Below are positions 21,233-32,645 of a stretch of 64,000 nucleotides of DNA, in pieces. The notes beneath the pieces were generated by a model that was not told the DNA's origin, searched no databases, and worked only from the letters and a program-made list of their open reading frames with translations. The translations under genes and the position numbers were made by a program. The stretch is from Absidia repens (lineage: Eukaryota > Mucoromycota > Mucoromycetes > Mucorales > Cunninghamellaceae), in the NCBI GenBank assembly GCA_002105175.1, contig MCGE01000032.1:124001-188000 (forward strand), given 5' to 3'. Position 1 is the stretch's first letter. Each line of letters starts with the position of its first letter.

Positions 21233-21872
21233 CTACTTTAATTGAGGTGTAAATACAGGGTTGGCTTTTTCAAAGACTTGTTCACCTTCAGGGGCACCAG
21301 GAATGTTCTTTTTCAAGCCCTATAAAACAAAAACACACACAAAAGCTATATTAATATCATCATCTCTGTAGTAAACTCCTCCCCCTCCTTCGACTTACCA
21401 ATTTTTCAAACACACAAGAGTTGAGAGCCTTTTCGGGCTTACGGCAGTTATACAATTCTTGGTTGTTCTTTTCCAAACATTGCCAGTGAGCGTCAAATTC
21501 CTTTCCACAGTTTTCCCGAAGCTTGGTGATTCTACACACATACACATACACAAAATAACACAAAACACCATTTAATATATTGAAGACACCTACTCCAAAA
21601 AACAAACAACAACCAACAACAACTTACAAGTCAATAGCACAACGAGTGACCTTGCGACCTTCCTTGAGACAGTGTTTGGGATCGTTGTTTTCGTTCTTGC
21701 AAAGCATAAAGTCTTCGTTGTATTCCTTGCAATAAGCACCGATAAAGTAGGCAGCGCTCTTCAAAGGAGCAGATGTGGCACCGATTTCGTCTACCTTGGG
21801 GATATCTTCGGGAAGAGGTGTAGGATCAACGAACTTGTGAGACGTCAAGGGTGTTTGTTGTTGAGCTGACAT
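21233..21872 (-). CDS. NDUFA8: NADH:ubiquinone oxidoreductase (complex I) subunit NDUFA8 / NUO-20.8
   Basis: Accessory subunit on the intermembrane-space side of mitochondrial complex I, imported and folded through the Mia40 disulfide relay (family knowledge). Three exons (21872-21628, 21531-21399, 21319-21233) give 154 aa. The protein has paired CX9C-type Cys motifs: AYCKEYNEDFMLCKNENNDP, then HCLKEGRKVTRC, then NCGKEFDAHWQCLEKNNQEL, then NCRKPEKALNSCVFEKL. It has no cleavable presequence, as usual. The length and the tail FTPQLK fit the family. It is divergent from the PIP-box-like gene, with 500 bp between them. Confidence 0.93.
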
Positions 21873-22371
21873 GATGGATATAGGTCGGAAGGTTGAGTGG
21901 GGAGGTTTTGTGTGCCGAAACTATTCAACAAAAAAAAAGAAAAAAAAAAGGTCAGTATCTATTGTGTTTGATCATAATGAACAGCCACACCCCAGTATTT
22001 TGTCAGCCCCGATTCCGTTTTAACACGATAAAATGGAATCAAGCATAAAAACATACAATAAAGTTTTATAATAATAATAACAATTGTACAAAGTATAGTA
22101 AGAAAAGAAGAAAAACGACTGGATGGTGTTCACTTACGGTTGTGAATGTAAATAAAGGAAGGAAACAAAAAAAAAAAAAAAAAACCAGCGTTATTATTTT
22201 TTTTTGTTTTTGACACAGAACAACAGCGGTGATTCAATCTATATTCTGATGACATCAAAAAGTCACTCACTTGCCTTTTGAGTGCCTCTCTTTTTTTTTT
22301 CTTCTTCTTCCTTCTTTCCCTTTTTTTCTTCTTATTGTATACATTCCACCACAACATTCCTTTTTATTATT
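21873..22371. promoter_or_regulatory. Divergent promoter between NDUFA8 and the PIP-box-like gene
   Basis: AT-rich with A runs near 22165 and a strong pyrimidine tract at about 22290-22340 just upstream of the plus-strand ATG. No RNA gene seen. Confidence 0.45.
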
Positions 22372-23457
22372 ATGGTGAAAGGAAAACCAAGTCGAAACAA
22401 TGCAACGCTTGATCAATACTTTACCATAAAGAAACCCACTCCTGACAGTCACCAACCACCCTTCGCAAAAAACGAAAACATTGCTGCCACAACTATTGAT
22501 TCAACACATGATATAAAACAACACAAGAAAACAACATTAGCATCAGATCCGAAACAACAACTGCAGGAACGAAAACCTCTTGCCGAACTTGGTGGTGGTG
22601 GGTTGACTTCACAAAACACGACGCGCCGACATAACCCAGCCAAAAGTTTTGTGGTACTTCGCGACGACGACCAAGACTGTGTCACGAAAGCGCAGCAGCA
22701 GCAGCAGCAACAAGATGATGATGATGATGATGATGATATCAACACATTAGCAACAACAAAAACAACAACCCAATCACAATTCAATACACAAGTGGTACCT
22801 CTTGTCGATACTCTGAATTCACAATCATCGTCAATTACTTCGTCACCTGTGGCACTGGCGGATTCTCAAGACTCGTTCCTGGGACCTGGTGGCATTGAAT
22901 TCCGTGTGGATGCATTGGATAGCGATGACGACGACACTCCTACGACCAACGATCAAATGGATGGTGAAAGTCCATTTTTCGACCATGAATGGCACTCTAC
23001 TAATCACAATAAACGAACTCGACAACAATCCTTTGGCAACAACCACAACAACAGTGATGCTGATGATGATGATGATGATGACTTTTACTACTGCGACAAG
23101 ACAAGGAGGATAGATGCCAGTGAACAAGAGAAAGATCATATGTCCTCATTTGAATTCTCAACATTTAGTCCCTTATCGGTGCCTCTTGATAATATCCTTC
23201 AGTCCAATTCATCCTTATCATCCGACGACGACCAAGACGACAACGATCCAAATGGTCAAAAACAACAACAGCAACAATCGCCATTATTTACATTTTCATC
23301 ATCTACTTTACAATCCAATAATACCTCTTTATCAGACTCAAATGATCCATTGACGACGTTGCCCATGTCTCCTTTACTGCTGGATGAAACAGTGGATTTA
23401 CATGTTGCGTATCCTATCCCTCGTGGCACCCATATCCTGGATAAATTTGGACTATGA
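22372..23457 (+). CDS. Disordered protein with PIP-box-like N-terminus, unknown function
   Basis: A single exon of 361 aa starting MVKGKPSRNNATLDQYFTIKK. The segment NATLDQYF has the spacing of a PCNA-interacting box (Q-x-x-hydrophobic-x-x-aromatic-aromatic), with Asn in place of Gln and Tyr-Phe at the end, flanked by Lys as in many PIP boxes. Further on, ERKPLAELGGG holds an RxxL destruction-box-like motif. The rest is low complexity: Gln and Asp runs, many Ser/Thr, acidic patches (DSDDDD, DADDDDDDD). The conserved-looking tail is YPIPRGTHILDKFGL. No globular domain is visible. A nuclear, replication- or cycle-linked role is inference from the motifs only. Confidence 0.7.
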   Translation: MVKGKPSRNNATLDQYFTIKKPTPDSHQPPFAKNENIAATTIDSTHDIKQHKKTTLASDPKQQLQERKPLAELGGGGLTSQNTTRRHNPAKSFVVLRDDDQDCVTKAQQQQQQQDDDDDDDDINTLATTKTTTQSQFNTQVVPLVDTLNSQSSSITSSPVALADSQDSFLGPGGIEFRVDALDSDDDDTPTTNDQMDGESPFFDHEWHSTNHNKRTRQQSFGNNHNNSDADDDDDDDFYYCDKTRRIDASEQEKDHMSSFEFSTFSPLSVPLDNILQSNSSLSSDDDQDDNDPNGQKQQQQQSPLFTFSSSTLQSNNTSLSDSNDPLTTLPMSPLLLDETVDLHVAYPIPRGTHILDKFGL

Positions 23458-23515
23458 ATTTCCCCACCACTTTCTTTGTATATTATCATCTTCCCCACTC
23501 ACCATTTAGTACATA

Positions 23516-23555
<40 letters not shown>

Positions 23556-23887
23556 TTTATCATCTATTGTCTTTGTCTAGTTTTCCTTTATACTCCCTCA
23601 CTCAATATTGCAATAAATCCAATTTTGCTACACTTGAAAACGGAGAATGAAATTGATATGAAAAAGAGTTTTGGCCTTTTTTTCTTGTGGGGGGACGTTG
23701 ATTCTGTTTTTTTTTCTTTTTTCCTCTTTTACATTCCACTCTCACTCTCTTTACCCCCTCCTTTTTTTCACATTATAAAAAAAGACCCTATTACACCTTC
23801 ATATATTGATATTGAACTATTTGTGTATCTGTGTGTGAGTGTGGGCTTTTCTTCTATATACACACACATGTCCTACATTTCTTTACT
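23458..23887. other. Intergenic region with (ATT)n microsatellite
   Basis: An uninterrupted run of ATT repeats of about 36 nt lies near 23518-23553. The rest is pyrimidine-rich promoter-like DNA for the next gene. Confidence 0.6.
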
Positions 23888-26015
23888 ATGAAACCAACTC
23901 GTGAATCTTACTTCTCCCATCAACGGCGGCAAAGCACCAGCACCAGCAGTAGCAGCAACAATGCACCATACCCATCATCACCATCCGCTTCTTCAGTCTC
24001 ATCATCATCGAGCCATCGAAACAATAGCAACAATAAGCTCCGCGGGATTCATATCAACATTAGCTCTGATCCTTTCCAACATCGCATCCCACCTTATTTG
24101 CAACGCTTATGGCAAGAAAGTCAATGGAAACAATATGCCAGCAAGGTGCATCGAATGGGCCGTCGTTATTATGCTACCCATCGACTGAAACAAATGATTA
24201 TCATCGGCATGGTGGTGGTGTTTTGTATCTGTGTGGTGTTGCTCTTACATGTCGGCTTCTTTAGTGGCAAGAAATACCAGGATTGGGAACGGCAGAGTCA
24301 TCGTCATCACTATGACTCGGGTATGGAAGAATACATGGATGAAGTGGATCTTTTGGAAGATGTGTATCCTGATGCTGGCAAGGGATTGACTACTTTGATT
24401 CTTGTTTTACCACCACCACCGCCACCATCATCGGCTCTTTCTCCTGCAGGTGGTGAGGACGACTCGACGACGACGTCAGTGGATGCTATCTTACCGGTAC
24501 TCAAGGCGTTTTGTGATCATGACATCTTTGGCCAGGTGTTACTATGGAACAATTATTCGCCACACATCTCGTTGGATCAGGTCCTCCTGTTCGACCATTG
24601 TCCTGCCAGCAAAATCACCATTCACAATGCGTCCAGCGATTTGAAATCGACGGCACGTTACATGGCTTGCACGATGGCGAAAACACCCTATTGTTATTTT
24701 TATGATCCCACCCACCCCATGCCGCAACAGCTTCGATCGGTGTATGCCAACTTTTTACGATCACCGACGTGGGTCCATGGCGCCTCTGTGAATCGCGCAC
24801 ATTATACCGCAACGCAATGGACATGGTGTTTTTGGTACAACGACAGCGATGTGCATCTCCATACGTGTTATATCACGCCAGACACAGGCATGTTTGTGAC
24901 AAAGGACATGGCCACGACGTTTCTTCATCAAATGGAATTGGATCCCATCGACCCTGCCTTTGCCGATATGTACTTTACACTATGGATGAATCAAGGCCCT
25001 GGTTATATTCTCCAAGGGAAAAGGACGACAACGACTAGCGCTTCTGACGTGTGGACGTTGACCGACGATGAAATGGCCCATTTACAACATGGGCTACGCA
25101 CATTATACAACAGTCTCAAGTATCGCAATGGGATTTTTTCAACCTCCTCATCGTCCTTGGCCTTGGCCCATCATGGAGGTGTTCAGGGTGATAGGGAACA
25201 ACAAGCGAAACGACATGCAAGAACATCCTGCCATGATGATCGGTGTTTATTTTTGACCAACGTCGCATCGCTGCCCAACATGGATCTCATCACCTACCAG
25301 CCTTTTTCTTTGGAGGACAGCACAAATACGACCACCGTGCAGGATACCATTCGACTACATCAAGATTATTATACCGACCATCATGCGAACCAAGACCAAA
25401 AAAGCGGCAGCAGTAGCAGCAGTAGTCATAGCAATGCAGGATGGATGGCAACACATACCTATGATCGTGCGGTGGATGGAAACGATGCGACGGCTTGGAT
25501 GTCTCCTGAATGTAAGTGTCGACGAAGGAAGGGTGGGTGGGGGGCGGGGTAAGGATCATGAGATATATACTTAACCATTCTTTTTTTTTTTTTTTTTCCT
25601 TAAAAAAAAAAATTCATTAGATATTCGAAAAGGGGATTATATTGGCTTGGATTTATTGATGCCGGTGCGCATTCCATTGAAATATCGGATTCTTGTGAAT
25701 CATCCTTATCCTTATCGTCGAGCCATCCAATATCAAATGTCGTATGATGGTGCGTTATGGATTGATTTGCGGTCACCCACGCTTCACTGTGTCTCGTTAG
25801 CAAATCATCAACGGCAGGCGGAGGGACCTTTGCTGGAATGTCGTTTTCTTGTGCCTGAAACAGGGTATCGCTTTTTACGTCTGGTGACACTGCATGATTT
25901 AGACTATCGCTACATGGTGTATGATTTTTCCTTTAGTGCCAAAGTCAAGCGGGATAAAGATGGCCGATTTTTGGATACCGTGCGGGATGATGGACTGGCT
26001 TTTGTGGACAATTAG
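23888..26015 (+). CDS. Type II membrane protein, glycosyltransferase-like luminal region plus F5/8C-like domain
   Basis: Two exons (23888-25511, 25621-26015) give 672 aa. The start MKPTRESYFSHQRRQ opens a Ser/Asn-rich cytosolic tail. One membrane segment follows (IIIGMVVVFCICVVLLLHVGFF, about residues 106-127), so the rest should face the Golgi lumen. The middle has TLILVLP, VLLWNNYSPH, HNASSDLKSTARYMAC and YCYFYDPTHP, then DTGMFVTKDMA. The order WNN, then an R-Y-hydrophobic-A helix, then an acidic pair-like position resembles GT64/exostosin-type transferases, but the DxD is not clear. The C-terminus (AVDGNDATAWMSPEYIRKGD, then YIGLDLLMPV) fits an F5/8-type C carbohydrate-binding fold across the intron. 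Enzyme activity is inferred. Confidence 0.68.
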
Positions 26016-26755
26016 AATGTTTTCATCGACTTATTACCCCCCGACCTACATTTAGTTTAGCTTTTTTTTTTTTTTTATTGGACCATTTACATATATTAGT
26101 TATTACCTTCTTTTTTTTTTTTTTTACTCTTTAGTATCATTATTATTGTATATTTTTTTTGTCTTTTTTTCTTCTTCGTACACTCCCCCTCCCCTGTATT
26201 CGCCTCTTCCTAGTAATCCAATCTCCTTCCTACACACATTCGTTTTTATTAGTCATTTTGATATTCCTTCACTTTTTTTTTTTTTTTTTTTAAAACCTAA
26301 CATTGACATGCAAACCCCATCCAAATAAAAATAAAAAAAAAAATACCATTATTATTCACACACAAATATACGTCTTCAAATAATCAGTTTGGGTAAAATA
26401 GGCATCGTTTTGCATCTCTACCGCTTTTTTTTTTTTTTTTTATTCGTCTCCCCAGTGACCCCATCAATCACATACACATCGCACATATAATGATCCCTCC
26501 CGCCAAAAAAAGCCCCATCATATTTCATTCATCACTTTTTTATTTTATTCATAAAACCGTTCTATATTATCTACAAACATAGCACTTACATACACACGTA
26601 CAATGGCAAATCAAGAAATAAAAACCACAAAAAAAAATCATACGTCAATTCATTCAATTTTTTTAATTATTCGTAAAAGCGTTTCATATTATGTACAACT
26701 ATAAATACACACACATACATATATATATATATACTACAACTAACTTTCTTCCTTT
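26016..26755. other. Convergent intergenic region
   Basis: 3' ends of two convergent genes; repeated T-runs and (TA)n, with several TTTTATTCATAAAA-like strings (about 26535, 26660). No gene or RNA seen. Confidence 0.45.
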
Positions 26756-29700
26756 CTATTCTACAAAAGCATCCCATCGAATAGGTCTGGATCGCCTATG
26801 TTGCTGCTGTGACCCAAGATTCATCAGTGGCACCACCGATGGTCTATATACATAAAAAAAAAAAACAGTTAGTATCCTCATCCCTCCCTCCCTCTGATTT
26901 CGTTTTTTTTTTTTTTTTTTTTTTATACCTTCCATGAGCACATTGGAATGGAAATCGACATTTGGCTAAAGATTGAATCAGATGCGTACATTGATCCATG
27001 GTCAAAGGATCATTAAACATAATCGCACCTTAACAAACATAAAAAATAAAATAAAAACAACTCGGTAAGACGTCGGTTATTCCCGTCCCCCCCCTCCCAT
27101 CAATCACCTCGCTCCGCTCCGCCCCCGCCACCCCTTACCTCGACAAGCTTTGGATTTGAGGATGCCCATGATACCAGGAGGACATGTCGACGGCGACAAG
27201 GTCTGGGCATCCAAGCCATGCAAGTAGTCACGTAGAAGCTGGGGCAACAAGGCCGGGGTGTGGAGACACCGATCCATGATCAACGGAGGTAATCGCGTGA
27301 CCGCTACCACCGCCGCCTCCTCCTGTTGTTGTTGTTGTCGGATAAAATGGGGCGACCTATCGTCAGTAAAATGAGGCGAGCGGCTATTGGTGGTGGTGGT
27401 GTTGAGATGTTGGTTGAAAGTGATTTCCACATACACACCCCAATGTTGTAAAAGAGAACGGTATTTCATGGCCAAAGTCACTTCATGGTGGGTCAATGAC
27501 GGTAGGATCAACGGTGGTTGCAAGAAACAGGCATTAGCGGCGGCGCCGGTGGCGGTTTGGTGAAGCATGGTTTCCAGTTGAACCCGTTCGTCGGCGGCAT
27601 GTTGGTCGATCAGTAATAGCATCCGGTCCATCACACACACAATCCATTTCCGGTCGACTTGCGCTAGTACTTTGGCCGACGCCAAATCTTCCCGGTGCAG
27701 TTTCTTGGGTGCCTGGAATCCATCTTGGGAGGAGGAGAAGACGGAAGACGAAGAGGAGGAGGAGACGGAGGGTGCTGGTGGTGGAGGGGGTGTGGTGCTG
27801 GTGATGAGGAGAGGATGGTTGGTGTCCAAAACAGGATCGGGATGGCGACGTAGGCGAGATCTGTCGATGAAATGGACGGCGGTATTTGGATGTTGAATGA
27901 TGGATGAGGAGGAGGAGGACGAGGAGGTTGGGGACGGGTAATCATTGAAGCTAGGTTTCAATCATCGATATGAGTGCCTCTGTTTTAGAAAAGCAAAAAA
28001 AAAAAAAAAAATGGCGGGGCTTTTTACCTAATTTTTCCATGGTGTTGTTGCGTAGGGGTGTTCCGAGGAGGTAGAGTGATATTAAATAAAGTTGACGATC
28101 GAGTATGTTCCAGATGAAGTTTAGCCCTTTTTGACGACGAAGATGATGCCGCTGTCGCCGGTTTCTTTCTCAGCGGTGATGGTGAGTCATTTTGTTGTTG
28201 TTGATGTTGTTGTTGTGACTTGAATCTTCCAGTGGATCGTAAATATTGAAGTACCAATCGTTCCAATAACGCCGTCAGCCGGAGGTATGACTAGTTGATG
28301 AAAAAAAAAAAAGGTTTGAGCAAAAGATATCAAAGATAAGAAAAAAAAAAAGGTGATATGACGATGACGATGATGATGATGATGATGATTTTTTTTTTAC
28401 CCCGTGTCCCGATAAGAAAGGAATGTCGTAAGTTGCCAGACTGGTACAATCAATCTTGATCAGAAAAAGAGGGTAATCTAATAATATATCATGATGTATA
28501 AAATAGGATGAGTCGGGGATGTTTTGTTTTTGATGTGGGGGTGGAGGATTGGCTTCTTCATTTGGTTACCTTTGCCCTTTCGCATTTGGTCGTTGGCCAA
28601 TCGTTCCTAGAATCGACAATTGGAATTTAGTTGTATCACTGACATTTAAAAATAAAAAATGCCCCCACATTTTTTTTTTCATTTTTCATTGCCACGTTTG
28701 GGGAATGCTATGATTTTTCTTTGGTTTCCATTTCATTTTCTTTTTTGTTTACCGAAGAATAGTTTTGGATGGTGGATGTCACAGTTTTGTACAAGTCATT
28801 ATTGGCAGGTGGTATATGATGATGGTTGACATCTATATAGAAAAAAATATAGAAAAAAAGACGATTAAGTTTAAGAAGAAACAACCTTATATATCTTTAT
28901 TTTCTACTTACAAATATATTGGTGAACCTAAAAAAAAAGCAAAAAGTGAGATAGGATAATCAGATCAGGTGTTTCATTGTATGATTATTTTGGATCGGAG
29001 TTTACTTTTGTTGGGACACCACCACCAAAGAAGCCTTGTAATCGAAATTGATCCTCGTGAATACTGTATGCCTTGATTGCCTGGTATGGAAAAAAGAAGA
29101 TATTTCAATCAGTCTCAGTATTAATTCAAGTCGAGCAATATTTTACCTGAGCAAAACGAGCACCGAAGAGAGATTGGAATATCCCAAAACTAGATGAGCA
29201 CTATATTAGAAGGAAAGGGTTAAAATAGTAATAGTAGTAATATGTTTGTGTAATCCCATGAGCAGCATATGTAAATAATATCTATTTACCTTTTTGGTGA
29301 CCATGCATTTTGAATTTTTCACGGTATCAGTCAGGGTGAAATTCACTTGAGGGAAAATCAGGGCAAAGAGAGTCAGGGTGTGTTTCAAGGTATCAATATT
29401 TGTGGTTTGATGTTTTTGGCGAACTGGGAACTTTTTTTTTAAAACAAACATGGATTAGTCCCTTAATAATAATAATAGTAATGATGATGATTTCCTTACT
29501 TTGTAAAAGAGGGATGGAATCAAGACAGTGGTACCAGGACGAAGTGCATCCTTGCATTTGTTATGCTGAATGAGATGTCCATCCTATATATGGACAAACA
29601 TGATTAGTAATAATCCCTCTGGGTGAAGCATGAATGTATTCCATACCTTCCAAATTGCCATATAGGTATCCGTATCACTTTGATGCTTTGAAGTGATATG

Positions 29701-30272
29701 TAAGATCGACATGGTGGCTAAACTTGCCAATGCTAGAAAAAACATTATTTAGTTAACTGCCATGAATACGTTTCTACGTTGATTATTGAGCTTACCTTCA
29801 CCACGATAGCCAAATGTTCTTAGCCCATGTAAATCCAAAAGACTATGGCATTTTGAAGTTACTATAATATTATCAATATTAGACTAGCTATCCCTAATAT
29901 ATTCCTTATGCATTTACCGTGTCGTTGTGCTAATTGTGGCAGGTCGGACGAGGAGATGCCAACACCATTGTCCGTCACTTGTACCATACATTGATCCGTG
30001 TTCGCTTTCACATCGATCGTTGTCGCACCTGCATCAAGCGCTTATTCAAAAAAGAAAGACGGCATAAGTATTCATTCTGTATTCGCTGTATATGTATGTT
30101 CTCAAAGAGTTTACCATTCTTCACTAGTTCTTCCAGACATTGTTCCAAAGATGTGATGACGATTGATCTACAAAGATAATGAATACAAAAATAAAATTCC
30201 AAAAAGAAAAGGCAAAACTTACGCTTTAAGCTGTTTCACCACTTTGGTATCCAGTGGCTGGATATTAGCCAT
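26756..30272 (-). CDS. MLH3: DNA mismatch repair / meiotic endonuclease subunit MLH3
   Basis: MutL homologue that pairs with MLH1 to nick DNA in mismatch repair and meiotic crossover formation. The start MANIQPLDTKVVKQLKA (30272) leads to the GHKL ATPase: CLEELVKNALDAG with the catalytic Glu, VTDNGVGI, and TFGYRGEAL. The N-terminal half is cut by many short introns between 28.0 and 30.2 kb. A Ser/Gln-rich linker precedes the C-terminal endonuclease domain: DQHAADERVQLE (27575-27610) is an exact DQHA(X)2E(X)4E metal motif. Next are SKACRG and, in the last exons, CAHGRPSVVPL, matching the ACR and CxHGRP motifs of MLH3. Stop TAG 26756-26758. The key catalytic residues are all present, so the nuclease should be active. 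Exact small exons in the middle were not all resolved. Confidence 0.92.
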
Positions 30273-31077
30273 GGCGGGAAAACAAAACAGGAAAAGGAAA
30301 AATAAGAAATTGCGATGGGAGGGAGAGGAAAAACAAGAAAAGCAGCACGGAAAGCGGGCCAAGCAAAAAAAAGTTTAGAGCGAAGCGCGCTTCCAACTAC
30401 CGGGGATTAAAATCCAAGTTTTTTTTTTTCTGATCAATATTTTTTTTGGGGGTGGGCGGGACAAAAAAAAATCTCAAGCTACGAACGGATTCACGTCTTT
30501 TTATTGGTGCCAGTAATTCCAACCATTTCTTATCACCAATCTCATATCAAAGGTGACACTTCATTTATGTATCGATGATAAGCAAAAATGTCAAAAAAAA
30601 AAAACGAAAACACTTGGCACTTTATATTTATTGCAAAAAGTAAAAAAAAGAAACAAGTGTACCCCATACTTATCGGGGCTAAGCAACGATAAAGTTTATA
30701 GAATCTTTGCTCGATATGGGACCCATGTCGTCACACACCTAATCAGTATAAAGAAAAAGAATTCCCACGGCTAACCAAACCGCCCTGTCCAGTTTATATT
30801 GCACCAACCAGAATTTGGACATCGGAGAATGAACTCTCTTTTTTGCCTTTCCAGTCTTGGAAAAAATATAAATTGACATTTAGTTCTTATGAATCACTTG
30901 TTTCTTCTTTTCTCTAAGAATTTTTTTTCTTTTTTTCTTTGTTTTTTTAATTTTCATTTATTTTCTTCATTCTCTTTTTGATCATCATCATTATTATTTG
31001 TATTATATAATAGTTGTTTTATTGATAGACTTGATAATATATTTTTAAAACAACAAATAAAAAAAAATCCTACCATC
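30273..31077. promoter_or_regulatory. Divergent promoter between MLH3 and the AVT-type transporter
   Basis: An 800-bp AT-rich region. It has A runs near 30300-30370 and 30590, T runs near 30420, and a pyrimidine-rich leader (30900-31000) before the transporter ATG. No gene seen. Confidence 0.45.
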
Positions 31078-32645
31078 ATGTCTCCAGCGCAAGGAAAAAA
31101 ATCTGATACAGATGAAATCAAATACGAAACCCAAGCACACGAGGAAGATATCTACGCCACCTCCAACTATGAAAAGTCCCTTAGTGAAGTACAAATTGAA
31201 CATGCCCCAGAAGGAACCGCTTCTCCAAAAAAGGCCTTGTTTATGTTGCTGAAGGCTTTCATTGGTACTGGTGTCATCTTTCTTCCTGGATCGTAAGTGA
31301 CAATATTCCATTCACAATGAAACAAACAAATAAAGCATGCTGACATTTTTCTTAACTTAAACTAGATTTGCTAAAGGTGGATTGGTTCTCTCTATTGTAT
31401 TGATGGTGGTCATTGGCACGATTTGTCTCTTCTCTTTCCAACGTCTTGTCAAGGCACAACGGTCCGTGGGTGGTTCTTATGGTCATGTTGCTGAATGTTT
31501 GATCAATCGATGGGCTCGTTATATCATTCATTTCTTCTTGTGTGTGTCTCAAATGGGCTTTGTGGCTTCTTACATGGTATTTATCTCTGAAAACGTCGGC
31601 TTGGTCGTTAGTACCTTGACAAATTGCAATGCTCCCTTTGAATCAAAATACTTTATATGGATCTTTTTGATCATCATCGTTCCTATTTGCTGGGTCCGGA
31701 AAATTGGTCGTCTCAGTTATCTCGCTATTGTCGCCGATGTGTTTATTCTCTTTGGCTTGATTTGTGTCCTCTACTTCACCTCCAAACAAATTCATGATCA
31801 TGGTGCCGGGCCCAATCTTGAAATGGTCAACAACAATACCTTTGCGCTGATGATTGGTACTGCCGTCTTCTCCTTTGAAGGTAATATAATATAATGATAT
31901 CTATACACAATGATTTTTTTTTACTGACTTGCTTTTTCTTAGGTATTGGTATGGTCGTCCCTATCATTGAAGGCATGAAAGACCCTAGCAAATTCCCCCG
32001 TGTCCTTACCATCAATATGATCATCTGCACCTTCGTATTTACTCTTATCGGCGCTATTGGCTATGTTGCTTATGGCGATACCATTCAGGCCAGTGTTGTC
32101 TCGAATTTGCCTCGGGAACCACTCTCTATCACGGTCCAGCTTTGCTATGCCATTGCCATGATCCTTACGTCGCCATTCATGTTATACCCTGCGCTCACCA
32201 TCATTGAAAAAGGCATCTTCAAGCCTCATCACCGTGGCAAGGTATCGTTCCGTTGGAAATGGCTCAAGAACTTGTGCCGCTCCATGGTGGCCATTGTCTG
32301 TGCTGCCATTAGTTTCGGTGTAGGTCCCGATGGCCTCGATAAATTTGTTGCCTTGGTCGGCTCGGTCGGTGCCATGCCTTTGTGTTTCGTTTTCCCTGGT
32401 GTTTTCCATTACAAAATCGCTACCACAAAGGTCCAAAAAGGCATCGATGGTGTCCTTATCATCTTTGGTCTGGCCATGATGGTTTATACAAGTAAGTATT
32501 TATTATTTTCATGATGATATCATCCTAATGTGTATCACTAACTCGTTTTTTTTTTATTTCAATAGTTTATGTGAATGTCAACTCTTGGGTTCATCCTCCT
32601 CCAGTCATTGGTGCCACTGGATCAACAGACACCTGTGCCTTGTAA
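31078..32645 (+). CDS. Vacuolar amino-acid transporter, AVT3/AVT4-like (AAAP family)
   Basis: Four exons (31078-31292, 31366-31880, 31943-32491, 32566-32645) give 452 aa. A hydrophilic N-terminus of about 55 residues precedes TM1, which carries the AAAP signature (KALFMLLKAFIGTGVIFLPG). About eleven hydrophobic segments follow, including the TM6 block GTAVFSFEGIGMVVPIIEGM, typical of AVT3/AVT4/PAT-type exporters of neutral amino acids from the vacuole. The tail is short (GATGSTDTCAL). Start chosen as the first ATG; the context is AT-rich with an A at -3. No breaks. Vacuolar location is from family knowledge; no sorting motif was checked. Confidence 0.9.
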
